Assembly (NCBI RefSeq): GCF_000017185.1
Contig: NC_009635.1
Location: forward strand, 1,201,189-1,265,188
Reading direction: 5' to 3'
DNA length: 64,000 nucleotides
Source: Methanococcus aeolicus Nankai-3
Lineage (GTDB): Archaea; AGJL01; Methanococci; Methanococcales; Methanococcaceae
Shown piece by piece: positions 17,762 through 26,972 of the stretch (the stretch's first letter is position 1; every line of letters begins with the position of its first letter). Below the pieces are notes generated by a model. It was given only the letters and a program-made list of their open reading frames with translations, was not told where the DNA came from and did not search any database. A program made the translations under genes and the position numbers.

Positions 17762-18423
17762 TATATATCAAAAATATATTTATTCCATTTTTCCCATAAA
17801 TCTGTAGTATTTTTATTTATTTCAAAGAATCCCATTATCATATAATAATTTCCTATTTTTCTAACATAACAATAACTTGTTGTTGTATTTCCGTAATTAG
17901 TCGTATATGTGTATTTAATGTAATCTCCATATTTAAATTGCATATTTGTTTTTTGGACTGAAATATATTCTGGATTATCCAAATCAGGTTTATAATTTCT
18001 TATATCGAAATTTATGGCAACATTATTCAATTTATATTGTTTTATTTTTCCCTCTTGACTTCCTTTTGTTAAGTCAATGGTATTGAAATAATTTAAGTCG
18101 GGCATAAATAAACTATTTAATGGTATTTTTTTGGAATAATCAATATTATAATTTATTGTATTTGTATTATTATTTGTAGGAGTGGTATTTTCTACATCCC
18201 GTGTATTTGTGGTATTTTCTTCTTTTGGTGTTATATAATAATATTCGCCGTTATTTGTTATACTATTATTATAGTTTTTATCTGTTGTTGGTGTATTATT
18301 TATCGGGTTGTTGTTTATGTCAGTTTGGGAGCTCCCAAATTTATCATATAATATATATGCTCCCATCATTGTAATAATAATTAAAAGAAGTGGGATAATT
18401 ATATTGTTAGTATTTTTATCCAT
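17755..18423 (-). CDS. Membrane-anchored secreted protein, unknown
   Basis: 222 residues. An N-terminal hydrophobic segment (IIIPLLLIIITMMGAYILY, about 8-26) serves as signal anchor. An Asn/Thr-rich linker of about 80 residues (many N-N-T runs, likely glycosylated) leads to a C-terminal globular domain of about 120 residues (KYGDYIKYTYTTNYGN, SYCYVRKIGNYYMIMGFFEI). This suggests a surface-exposed domain. Of two adjacent ATGs the second (18423) has the usual five-base spacing from GGTG. It lies 11 bases downstream of rio2 on the same strand. No family is recognised. Confidence 0.7.
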   Translation of the reverse strand: MDKNTNNIIIPLLLIIITMMGAYILYDKFGSSQTDINNNPINNTPTTDKNYNNSITNNGEYYYITPKEENTTNTRDVENTTPTNNNTNTINYNIDYSKKIPLNSLFMPDLNYFNTIDLTKGSQEGKIKQYKLNNVAINFDIRNYKPDLDNPEYISVQKTNMQFKYGDYIKYTYTTNYGNTTTSYCYVRKIGNYYMIMGFFEINKNTTDLWEKWNKYIFDIYY

Positions 18424-18434
18424 CATAGCACCGA

Positions 18435-19319
18435 TTAACCGCCAATTATGTAATTATAAATTTTATTTAAATCTTCATTTATGCCGTATTTTTTAAAATG
18501 TCGTAATATATTACCTATATCTCTTTTTAAATAAAATTCTATATCTTGGCTAAATTCTCCAGGTATTTTATCGAATTTTTGACCTTCTTCATTTATATTT
18601 AGTGCCTGTGGGAAGTCGATTATAATAAAATCTCCATCTTCCTTAATTAATATGTTAAATTCGCTTAAATCACAATGAACATAATTTAATTTATACATTT
18701 TTTTTATTTCTTCAATTATGTCCCAAAATAATTTATAAATATCAACATCTAATTTTTTTAAATCAACCTTTTTTAATTCCGCTCCGTCTATTTTTCCCAT
18801 AATTATGGCATGTCTATTTTGTTCGATAGGTTCTGGGACTTTTACAATTGGAAATAATTCATTTAATACTTCAAATTCCTTTTGAGCCGTTAATCTTGAA
18901 GCATAAAGCCAACTAATATGTCTTTTTTCTGCCAAATAACTTCTATATCTTTTCCCCATTGAAAAGCAAGTTCTTCCTATATTGTGGAATTTTAGCACTG
19001 CTTCTCTTTTATTTGTGAGTATTACATTATATACATCCCCTTCTTTTCCAACACCTAATTTTCCACCTATTGCAGATAGGAGCTCCTTTTTAATAAATGT
19101 GTTCAATGCCAAGGCATCATATCCCCAGTGGGATAGTCGGTATCCATAGGAGCTCCTATTGATTAATTTATGTTTATCCAATATTCTCAATCGATATAGT
19201 GCCTCTTTTTTATTTGTTTTGGTTTTTTTAATTATTTCAAATAATGGCACCCATTCATAATGTTTCATGGATATTTCTATGATTTTTAAAGTTCTCCATT
19301 CATTATCATTTAATTCCAT
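18435..19319 (-). CDS. rio2: Serine/threonine kinase Rio2
   Basis: Atypical kinase/ATPase for maturation of the small ribosomal subunit. 294 residues: N-terminal winged helix (residues about 1-80, KTKTNKKEALYRLRILDKHKLI), a P-loop with GGKLGVGKEGDVYNV (about 85-99), the ATP lysine in REAVLKFH, the catalytic loop YVHCDLSEFNILI (about 218-230) and the metal motif IIIDFPQAL (about 237). These fit Rio2 rather than Rio1. No strong ribosome site is visible before ATG 19319. The gene carries two GGAGCTCC copies. Confidence 0.93.
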   Translation of the reverse strand: MELNDNEWRTLKIIEISMKHYEWVPLFEIIKKTKTNKKEALYRLRILDKHKLINRSSYGYRLSHWGYDALALNTFIKKELLSAIGGKLGVGKEGDVYNVILTNKREAVLKFHNIGRTCFSMGKRYRSYLAEKRHISWLYASRLTAQKEFEVLNELFPIVKVPEPIEQNRHAIIMGKIDGAELKKVDLKKLDVDIYKLFWDIIEEIKKMYKLNYVHCDLSEFNILIKEDGDFIIIDFPQALNINEEGQKFDKIPGEFSQDIEFYLKRDIGNILRHFKKYGINEDLNKIYNYIIGG

Positions 19320-19509
19320 AATTGTGTTAATTATTCTGTCTATATTTGCACCCTTTGTATTTTTTATGTTTTTTATATATTTTTTATTATTATTTTATTT
19401 TAAGTTTTATGTTTTTTATATATTGTTTTTATTGTTATATTTTTATATGGTTGTTAATATACACATAATAAATATGCAGTGTAATATTATATTATTTTTG
19501 GTGATTAAA

Positions 19510-20094
19510 TTGAATACCAAACCAATAAAGGAACTTATAAAAAAACTAGAATTATTCTACAAACAGGCACCAACTAATTCGGATTTACTATTAAATAATA
19601 TAATTAATACAAAGTCCGAAAGCTCGAAAATATATATATATGGTATTGGGCGAAGTGGTTTTGTTGGAAAGGCATTTGCTATGAGATTGATGCACTTGGG
19701 ATTTAAATCCCATTTTATCGGTGAAGCAACATGTCCAGCAGTATCCAACAACGATTTATTAATCGTAGTGTCAGGAAGTGGGGAAACATATTCAATTGTT
19801 AATTTATTAAATAAAATAAATAAAATAAATAATAAATTGGAGTTAAAAGGCAAAAATAAAATAAAAATAATATCCATAACACACAATAATAATTGCACTT
19901 TAAAAGAATTATCGGATTTCATTGTAAATTTAGCTATTGACGAAAGTGATAAAACGGAAAATAAATGTTTTCCCATGGGGACCCTATTTGAAGAAATTGC
20001 CTTTATTTATTTGGATACCATAATATACAATTTAATGGAAAAATTAAATATCTCTGAAGAAGATATGAAAAAAAGACATTGTAATTTTTTATAG
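19510..20094 (+). CDS. 6-phospho-3-hexuloisomerase (SIS domain)
   Basis: Interconverts 3-hexulose-6-phosphate and fructose-6-phosphate; in methanogens lacking the oxidative pentose phosphate pathway this route supplies ribulose-5-phosphate. 194 residues with a single SIS domain: GIGRSGFVGKAFAMRLMHLG, the catalytic-region GEATCPAVSNNDLLIVVSGSGET, and the C-terminal CFPMGTLFEEIAFIYLD. The frame is open from 19267, but its first 81 codons are a hydrophobic run of AT-rich DNA overlapping rio2. GGTGATTAAA directly precedes a TTG at 19510, which I take as the start. AroB' follows, as PHI precedes it in M. jannaschii (MJ1247, MJ1249). Confidence 0.9.
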   Translation: MNTKPIKELIKKLELFYKQAPTNSDLLLNNIINTKSESSKIYIYGIGRSGFVGKAFAMRLMHLGFKSHFIGEATCPAVSNNDLLIVVSGSGETYSIVNLLNKINKINNKLELKGKNKIKIISITHNNNCTLKELSDFIVNLAIDESDKTENKCFPMGTLFEEIAFIYLDTIIYNLMEKLNISEEDMKKRHCNFL

Positions 20095-20215
20095 GAAAAC
20101 CTATTTTATAGAATAAAATCAATAAAAATAAAATACTAAATAATATATAATTATAATTAATTTAAAAATATAAAAGATATAATATAAATAAAATTATTAA
20201 TAAAAAGGTGATTTT

Positions 20216-21304
20216 ATGAAATTTGGATGGATAATGGCAAATGATGAGGATTGGGAAGAAAGAAAAGAAACAGTAAAAGATTCCCTTGAAAGTTCAATAC
20301 CTGCTGTGATGGTTTATGAAGAAGATATTGAAAAAGTTAAAGAATTAGGAAATATTAAAACAATATCTAAAAATCCAAATTCTGACATCGTAGTAATCGA
20401 TAAAGGCGACGATTTAACTATTTTATTTGATGCAAAAAAAGAAGGAAAGGAAACTGGCGTATTTATCTCTATCGAATGTAAAGAGGATGAGGAATACGCA
20501 TCAGAGGTAAGTAGATACGATTATGTGGATTACATAATATTAGAGGGAAAAGATTGGAATATTATCCCATTGGAAAATTTAATTGCTGATTTATTTGATG
20601 AAAATATAAAAATAGTTTCATTGGCAAAAGATATAAATGATGCAAGAACAGCTTATGAAATACTTGAAAGGGGAGTTGATGGAGTTCTTTATGTCCCAAA
20701 AGATATAAATGATGTAAAAGACTTTGCAACATTAATTGAAAAAATGAATTCTGAAAAGTTGGATTTAGATTGTGCTACAATTACGAAAGTTGAGGCTATT
20801 GGAAGTGGGGATAGAGTTTGTATAGATACATGCTCAATGATGGAAATGGGAGAAGGTATGCTCATAGGCTCATATTCTAGGGCTTTATTTTTGGTGCATG
20901 CTGAAACTGTGGAAAATCCTTATGTTGCCACACGACCATTTAGAGTAAATGCAGGTCCTGTTCATGCCTATGTATTATGCACTGGAAACAAAACAAGATA
21001 TTTAAGTGAATTAAAAGCTGGCGATGGGATATTGATTGTAGATAAAGATGGAATGACAAGAGAGGGAATTGTAGGCAGAGTAAAAATAGAAAAAAGACCT
21101 TTGATGTTAATTGAAGCTGAATATGTGGGGGGGGAAATTGTAAGAACCATAGTACAAAATGCTGAAACAATCAGATTGGTTAATGAAAATGGAGCTCCTA
21201 TATCTGTGGTAGATTTGAAGGTGGGCGATAAAGTAAAATTAAAAATAGATACTAATGCTAGACATTTTGGAATGGCTATACAAGAAACAATAATTGAAAA
21301 ATAA
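20216..21304 (+). CDS. 3-dehydroquinate synthase II (AroB')
   Basis: Second enzyme of the methanogen shikimate route: oxidative deamination and cyclisation of 2-amino-3,7-dideoxy-D-threo-hept-6-ulosonate to 3-dehydroquinate, with NAD. The 362 residues match the MJ1249 family: start MKFGWIMANDEDWEERK, the central VEAIGSGDRVCIDTCSMM and GEGMLIGSYSRALFLVHAE (about 192-235), and RPFRVNAGPVHAYV. The ribosome site is AAGGTGATTTT. Only 24 bases separate it from the GGGP synthase gene, so they are probably an operon. Confidence 0.93.
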   Translation: MKFGWIMANDEDWEERKETVKDSLESSIPAVMVYEEDIEKVKELGNIKTISKNPNSDIVVIDKGDDLTILFDAKKEGKETGVFISIECKEDEEYASEVSRYDYVDYIILEGKDWNIIPLENLIADLFDENIKIVSLAKDINDARTAYEILERGVDGVLYVPKDINDVKDFATLIEKMNSEKLDLDCATITKVEAIGSGDRVCIDTCSMMEMGEGMLIGSYSRALFLVHAETVENPYVATRPFRVNAGPVHAYVLCTGNKTRYLSELKAGDGILIVDKDGMTREGIVGRVKIEKRPLMLIEAEYVGGEIVRTIVQNAETIRLVNENGAPISVVDLKVGDKVKLKIDTNARHFGMAIQETIIEK

Positions 21305-21328
21305 ATATTTAGTGTATGAGGAACAAAA

Positions 21329-22075
21329 ATGTTTGGAAAAGTTGAAGAAAAATTAAATAATGTATTAAAAACAGAGGGAGCTCTCTATTTTATACTCATA
21401 GACCCAGACGAAAAAAACTGTTTAGAAATAGCGGAAAAGGTAAAAGATTATGCAGACGCCATAATACTCGGAGGTAGCATAGGCATCACAAATTTGGACG
21501 AAACTACAAAGCAAATCAAAGAAATTATTGGGGATATTCCTATTATATTATTTCCCGGAAATGTAGATGGTTTAACCCCTTATGCTGATGCAGTGTTTTT
21601 TATGAGTTTTATGAATTCAAATAATACTTATTGGACTACAACGGCACCAACATTAGGGGCAATTACTGTAAAAAAATATAACTTAGAACCTATCTCAATG
21701 GCTTATTTAGGTATTGAACCTATAAAAAGAACAGCCGTTGGATTTGTTGGCGAAGTAAATGAGATACCACAGCGAAAACCTGAAATAGCAGGAATGTATT
21801 GTCTATCAGCTAAATACTTTGGTATGAGGTGGGCATATTTGGAGGCAGGAAGTGGTGCGGAGCTCCCCGTTAGTAATGAAATTATAGGCATATCAAAAAA
21901 GTTGAGCGGAATAAATATTATTGTGGGCGGAGGGATAAGAACACCTGAAACAGCATATCAAAAGGTTTTAAGTGGTGCTGATGCCATAGTCACAGGAACA
22001 CTTATTGAAGATAATCCCGATGCAGTAAAAGAAATGAGAAATGCCATTAAAAAAGCAGGAATAGATAAATTATAG
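21329..22075 (+). CDS. Geranylgeranylglyceryl phosphate synthase
   Basis: Prenyltransferase that joins geranylgeranyl diphosphate to sn-glycerol-1-phosphate, the first step to archaeal ether lipids. 248-residue TIM barrel: FILIDPDEKN (about 21-30), IILGGSIGIT, PIILFPGNVDGL, YLEAGSGAELPVS (about 170-182), IIVGGGIRTPETA and DAIVTGTLIED. The start follows GAGGAACAAAA. The stop codon TAG consists of two bases of the TATA target plus the first base of a mini-element inserted right there, so the original C-terminus may have differed. Confidence 0.93.
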   Translation: MFGKVEEKLNNVLKTEGALYFILIDPDEKNCLEIAEKVKDYADAIILGGSIGITNLDETTKQIKEIIGDIPIILFPGNVDGLTPYADAVFFMSFMNSNNTYWTTTAPTLGAITVKKYNLEPISMAYLGIEPIKRTAVGFVGEVNEIPQRKPEIAGMYCLSAKYFGMRWAYLEAGSGAELPVSNEIIGISKKLSGINIIVGGGIRTPETAYQKVLSGADAIVTGTLIEDNPDAVKEMRNAIKKAGIDKL

Positions 22076-22212
22076 TTAATCTTCAATAACCGTCCCTTAT
22101 CCGCCCTAATATATTAAATAAAATCTCTTCGAGATTTTTTCGTGTTCCTTAATTCGATAGGATGGTGTAGTTTAATTTAGAGTATATTTAATGAAATTGT
22201 CCGAAGATTGAC
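22075..22212 (-). repeat. Family-1 mini-element, 138 bases, TATA both sides
   Basis: It lies in reverse orientation: it begins GTTAATCTTCAATAACCGTCCC and ends AATTGTCCGAAGATTGAC, with exact TATA at 22071-22074 and 22213-22216. Internal palindrome AAAATCTC-TTC-GAGATTTT at 22120-22138. Its first base completes the stop codon of the GGGP synthase gene. Confidence 0.75.
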
Positions 22213-22247
22213 TATATATAAATAAAAAAATATTCTTTTATCTTCTT

Positions 22248-24170
22248 TTAAATAACTTTTATTTTTCCGTTGTCCCATTCGATATATTGACTACCATTTT
22301 TGGACATATCGATTATTGGAATCCTTGCAGGAGTAGGGTGAATTCCCATTCTTTTCTGGAAATCCGTCTGTTCTTGAAATGTTCCACTGTTTATTAATGT
22401 TGTTCCTTTATACGCCCCATATCCGTTAATGTGAATATGTCCAGTATGGAATATATCTGGTTCATTATGAATTACTAAATAATCTTCTTTTTCTGGGGCT
22501 ATTGGACATCTTCCCCCATAAGTTGGGCATAAATGTCTTCTTTTTAATAATTCTTTCATAATTGAGGTGGGGTCTTGATAACTTGCCGAAGATATTTGTC
22601 CTATCACATCGTCAAAGCTTCTACCATGATATAATAAAAAATCCAAACCATGTATATTTACAAATCCAGGATTGCTAACAAAATGCACATTATTTAATCC
22701 ATCAAATAAATCTAAAATTCTTTTAGGAAATATTGGCTGTGGTTCGGCTGGTCTAAGGGCATCGTGGTTTCCCGGGGAGATTATAACATCAATATGTTCT
22801 GGAATTTGCTCAATATATGTTGCCACTTCTTTATATTGGGATATAATATCCACATCATATAAATCATATTCTTGACCTGGGTATATCCCTACACCATCCA
22901 CTAAATCTCCTGCAATTGAAATATATTTTAATCTGCTTACTATTTTTTCTTCCAATCCGTTTTTTGTATCTCCATTTAATAGCTCTATGAATTTTTTAAA
23001 TGAGTCCTCTAAAAACTCGTAGCTCCCTATATGAACATCGGATAAAAATGCAGTGTATATTTTTTCGTCTATACTTTTCGGAGGTTTTGGGGTGATATCT
23101 GGTCTTATGCAATTATTGGGAAACATCACGCCCCCATCTTGGGATATTGCCCCTTCAAATCCTATGACTTCGTCTAACAATATATCGTCGGGGAGCTCCC
23201 CTTTTTCAATTTTATCCTTCATAATAATTACGGAAAATATGGCCTCATCATCTTCAATTACTACCCTTTTGTGTCCTTTTTTAGTGGTATTCATATCCGT
23301 AACAATTCCAACTACAAAAACATCTTTTTCGTTTTTCATTCTTTGAATTTTACTTAATGGATATGCCTTTTTATTTATCTTTCTTTCAATCATGGCTTTA
23401 ATTTTTGAATATCTATCATTAAAATACCCAATAAAATCGTTAAGACTTCCTTCGCAGGTGGATTTTCCAGAAATATCCCATTTATCATATATATGTATTT
23501 GAGAATCAATATCCTTTGCAACATAGTTTATTTTATTAAATACACTATTTTTGATTGATTTTATTTTATTTATTCTGTGGATTCTTTCTTTTTCTAATTT
23601 TAATAATCTTTCATCCAATGTATTTTTGGGGGTTTCTAATTTTTGTATTTCTTCTTTTTGTTCGATATCTGTTGGGGCGGTATTGTGTGTATTGGTTGCA
23701 ATATTAGTTGCAATATTGGTATTATCTTCTTTATTTTCCGTTTCTACTGTATCATTGTATGGATTATAATTATAATCCATTTCATCTAAAATTTCCCCTA
23801 TAAATTCATCTTCAACATTTTCTTCTGCTTTTAATTCATTATTTTTTATTTTTGAGGCATCAACATTTTCTTCTGTAATATATGTATTATTGTAAAAATC
23901 GCTTTGCGATTTTGGGAGCTCCTCATTTGAAATATAGCAGGATATAAAATCAAAATCTTTATAATTATTAATTATTTCGTCAAGAGGATGGTTTAAAAAT
24001 AAATCTAAAAAATGGTTATTTAATAATATTAATTTATTATTTATAGTTTTAAATTTTTTGATATTATTGAGTAAATGGGTTAATTCATTATCTTTTAATT
24101 TTTTAATTCTATTGTATGTTTTGGGCCCCAATAATATTTCAATATTTAAAAATTCATTGATTATATCCAT
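22248..24170 (-). CDS. polB: DNA polymerase D small subunit (DP1)
   Basis: Exonuclease subunit of the archaeal replicative polymerase D. 640 residues: an N-terminal domain, an Asn/Thr/Glu-rich linker (about 95-180, with NIATNIATNTHN), an OB fold (VFVVGIVTDMNTTKKGHKRVVIED), then a calcineurin-like phosphoesterase with DVHIGS, ISIAGDLVDGVG, VIISPGNHD, LLYHGRS and FHTGHIH, the full metal ligand set for 3'-5' exonuclease activity. The ribosome site is AGTGAAATA. An in-frame palindrome AAAATCGC-TTT-GCGATTTT followed by GGAGCTCC (23895-23923) interrupts the N-terminal region. It lies 17 bases after the primase gene on the same strand, so the two replication genes are probably an operon. Confidence 0.94.
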   Translation of the reverse strand: MDIINEFLNIEILLGPKTYNRIKKLKDNELTHLLNNIKKFKTINNKLILLNNHFLDLFLNHPLDEIINNYKDFDFISCYISNEELPKSQSDFYNNTYITEENVDASKIKNNELKAEENVEDEFIGEILDEMDYNYNPYNDTVETENKEDNTNIATNIATNTHNTAPTDIEQKEEIQKLETPKNTLDERLLKLEKERIHRINKIKSIKNSVFNKINYVAKDIDSQIHIYDKWDISGKSTCEGSLNDFIGYFNDRYSKIKAMIERKINKKAYPLSKIQRMKNEKDVFVVGIVTDMNTTKKGHKRVVIEDDEAIFSVIIMKDKIEKGELPDDILLDEVIGFEGAISQDGGVMFPNNCIRPDITPKPPKSIDEKIYTAFLSDVHIGSYEFLEDSFKKFIELLNGDTKNGLEEKIVSRLKYISIAGDLVDGVGIYPGQEYDLYDVDIISQYKEVATYIEQIPEHIDVIISPGNHDALRPAEPQPIFPKRILDLFDGLNNVHFVSNPGFVNIHGLDFLLYHGRSFDDVIGQISSASYQDPTSIMKELLKRRHLCPTYGGRCPIAPEKEDYLVIHNEPDIFHTGHIHINGYGAYKGTTLINSGTFQEQTDFQKRMGIHPTPARIPIIDMSKNGSQYIEWDNGKIKVI

Positions 24171-24187
24171 TATTTCACTTTTATTTT

Positions 24188-25309
24188 TTATATTTTATTT
24201 TTCTGTTCAATATCCTTATTATTTTTATCGTTATTTTCTTTATTTTCTTTATTTTCTTTATTTTTTTGATATTCTTTTATTTTATGGCATAAATAATCCA
24301 ATGGATGTATTACATTTTTAAGATTGCAAATTTCATCTGGTTTGCAGTAATATCCTAATCCTTTTCCCCCGTCATCTCTCCAATTTTTACAATATTCGCA
24401 ATGTGTGATATGATTGGCTACACGATAGCCTATATTATGACTTATGTAGTATTTAGTTTTACCTTCGTCAAAGTCTCCTACTGTATTATACATTGCCACA
24501 ATTTCATTTAAAAATCGTTCAATTTCATCTTCCGAAGCAATATCTAGTGCCCTTACATTTGCAATGCCTCCGTCCATAATTGGTCGTAGATTTTGGTCAA
24601 ATTTTGCCACAAACCAGTAAGTCACAAAGCTCCTCCTAGCGTAGTGGGAGGGAGAACCGCCACTTAAAATATCGTCAAGTATTCCCCTAATGCAGGGGGG
24701 ATGCCATTCTTTTAATATATTTCCTTCAAAATTGGATATTTTGATGCCTTCAACTCCTTCAAATTTAATATTTTCATCAAGAAATTTAAATAATTCTTTA
24801 ATATTTTCATTATTTAATATTTCTTCTGGGAGCTCCACTTTTTTAATTTTTTCAATCATTTCTTTAAGTTTTAATCTGGTGAGCTCTATGGCATAAATTC
24901 TTTTAATTTTTGTTAAATTAACCTGTCCTTGCTCCAAATTTACTCTTTCTAAGTGTAAATCATTATTTCGAGATGTTGAAGCAACTTCGATAAATTCCCA
25001 AATTGATATTTCATCTGGTAATTTGTCCTTTATTTTATTGTATTTTTTGTCAGAATATTTTTTTATATATAAATTGTGGTATTTTGTATTTGATATTATT
25101 ATTAAGGCTAAATAATTAATTAGTGTTTCTTTTGCAATTATATCAATTCCTATCTGTTCCCTTATTTTTAAATCATTATAATATGTATCATATCCTTCAA
25201 TATCAAATATATGGCCGAATAATGCCTTTATTAATTTCAAATTATCTTTGTTGGTAATTTCCTCAAAAAAATCAAAATCTTTTATTTTATGTAAATTTTC
25301 CCAGAACAT
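24188..25309 (-). CDS. priL: DNA primase large subunit PriL
   Basis: Regulatory, iron-sulfur subunit of archaeo-eukaryotic primase. 373 residues when started at ATG 25309; the frame to 25324 starts at a TTG that is part of the GGTG ribosome site. The C-terminal iron-sulfur domain shows PPCIRGILDDILSGGSPSHYARRSFVTYW (about 218-246; first cysteine in PPC) and cysteines in HCEYCKNW and KPDEICNLK. The last 25 residues are a Lys/Glu/Asn repeat (KENKENKEN) of low complexity. The cotranscribed neighbour polB is also a replication gene. Confidence 0.92.
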   Translation of the reverse strand: MFWENLHKIKDFDFFEEITNKDNLKLIKALFGHIFDIEGYDTYYNDLKIREQIGIDIIAKETLINYLALIIISNTKYHNLYIKKYSDKKYNKIKDKLPDEISIWEFIEVASTSRNNDLHLERVNLEQGQVNLTKIKRIYAIELTRLKLKEMIEKIKKVELPEEILNNENIKELFKFLDENIKFEGVEGIKISNFEGNILKEWHPPCIRGILDDILSGGSPSHYARRSFVTYWFVAKFDQNLRPIMDGGIANVRALDIASEDEIERFLNEIVAMYNTVGDFDEGKTKYYISHNIGYRVANHITHCEYCKNWRDDGGKGLGYYCKPDEICNLKNVIHPLDYLCHKIKEYQKNKENKENKENNDKNNKDIEQKNKI

Positions 25310-25434
25310 AAAGTTTAACACCAAATTAACTAAAAATTATTATTATAATATTATATATTTGTTAATTATATATGTATGTTATATTATGTATTTATGTTAT
25401 TTTATATTATTATAATAATTTAGGTGAATGAATT

Positions 25435-26898
25435 ATGCAAAAAAATAATGAAAATATATTGAGGAGAGGGAGATTGGGGAGCTCCACAAAAAAGGAAGTT
25501 ATGAATTATATGACTAGTTTAAGTTTTGATAAAGAAATATTTGAAAGTGATATATTTTGCGACATAGCCCATACAAAAATGCTAATGGAACAAAATATTA
25601 TTTTGGAAGAGGATGGAATTAAAATAATAAATGAATTAAAAAAAATATATAATAATGGAATGGATTGTTTAAATCTTGACCCATCTCTTGACGATATACA
25701 TATGGTAATAGAAAGTGAATTAATAAAAAACCTCGGAGAAGATGTTGCTGGAAGAATGCACACAGGAAGAAGTAGAAATGATGAAGTGGCAACAGATTTA
25801 AGAATGGCATTAAGGGATAAAATACTAACAATATTAAAATTATTAATAAATATGCAAAAAAATATATTAAATCTTGCAAAAGAGCATAAAGAAACACTAA
25901 CTATTGGATATACTCATTTACAACATGCTCAACCAATAACATTTGGACATCATCTTTTAAGTTATGCTTCTCCGATGGAGCGGGATATATTGAGATTAAT
26001 AGACACCTATAAGCGAGTAAATATCTGTCCTCTTGGAAGTGGGGCATTTGCTACAACTGGATTTAATATTAATAGAAATGCCACAAAAGAATTATTGGGC
26101 TTTGATAGTGTTATTGAGAATTCTATGGACGGAGTGGCATCAAGGGATTTTATATTGGAAACTATGGCAAATTTATCAATATTGGGAACAAATCTCTCAA
26201 AAATTTGTGAGGAAATGGTGCTTTTCTCCTCCTGTGAATTTGGGACTATTGATTTGGCTAATGAATATACTTCAACATCATCAATAATGCCACAGAAAAA
26301 GAATCCTGATGTTGCAGAAATTGCAAGGGCAAAATTATCTACATTAAATGGAAACCTTGTAACTGTGCTTACAATATTAAAGGCACTTCCAAATACATAT
26401 AACCGGGATTTACAGGAAATAAGTCCCCATTTGTGGGATAGTGTATATACCACAATTGACACTCTAAAAATAATAGATGGAATGATTTCAACAATAAAAG
26501 TAAATGCCGATAGAATGAAGGAATTAACGGAGAAAAATTATTCCACAGCAACAGAATTGGCTGATACACTTGTGAGGGAATGCAATATTCCATTTAGGAC
26601 GGCACATGGTATTGTGGGGGAAGTTGTAAGGCTATCAATTGAAAATAATAAAAATATGAATGAAGTAATTAGGGATGTTTTGGATAAATTTAATTTGAAA
26701 CTTGATGATTCAAAAATAGAAAAAGCATTAAATCCTATGGAAAATGTAAAAATGAGAAAAGTTATTGGGGGTCCAGCTCCTGAGGAAGTAGAAAGAGCCA
26801 TAAATTCATATTATAGTAGAATAGAAAATTACGAAAAAGAAGTAAATGATAAAATTGAAAAGATTGAAATTATTAAAAATAATTTATTGAATTTATAA
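25435..26898 (+). CDS. argH: Argininosuccinate lyase
   Basis: Splits argininosuccinate to arginine and fumarate in arginine synthesis. 487 residues of the fumarase/aspartase superfamily: DDIHMVIESEL, HTGRSRNDEVATDLR (about 105-119), GYTHLQHAQPITFGHH (about 158-173) and the signature TSSIMPQKKNPDVAE (about 279-293) with its catalytic serine. The start ATG follows GGTGAATGAATT. It is a single gene divergent from priL. One GGAGCTCC falls within the N-terminal codons. Confidence 0.95.
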   Translation: MQKNNENILRRGRLGSSTKKEVMNYMTSLSFDKEIFESDIFCDIAHTKMLMEQNIILEEDGIKIINELKKIYNNGMDCLNLDPSLDDIHMVIESELIKNLGEDVAGRMHTGRSRNDEVATDLRMALRDKILTILKLLINMQKNILNLAKEHKETLTIGYTHLQHAQPITFGHHLLSYASPMERDILRLIDTYKRVNICPLGSGAFATTGFNINRNATKELLGFDSVIENSMDGVASRDFILETMANLSILGTNLSKICEEMVLFSSCEFGTIDLANEYTSTSSIMPQKKNPDVAEIARAKLSTLNGNLVTVLTILKALPNTYNRDLQEISPHLWDSVYTTIDTLKIIDGMISTIKVNADRMKELTEKNYSTATELADTLVRECNIPFRTAHGIVGEVVRLSIENNKNMNEVIRDVLDKFNLKLDDSKIEKALNPMENVKMRKVIGGPAPEEVERAINSYYSRIENYEKEVNDKIEKIEIIKNNLLNL

Positions 26899-26972
26899 AT
26901 ATTTATAAATTATTTTTTATTATCTGTTTTATAGTATGCCATACCACAAGGAGCTCCGAACATACATAATAA

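Noticed and set aside
21371-21384. GGGAGCTCTC and other near matches (64, 35232) to GGAGCTCC
   Set aside because: One mismatch from the octamer; not counted, though they may be decayed copies.
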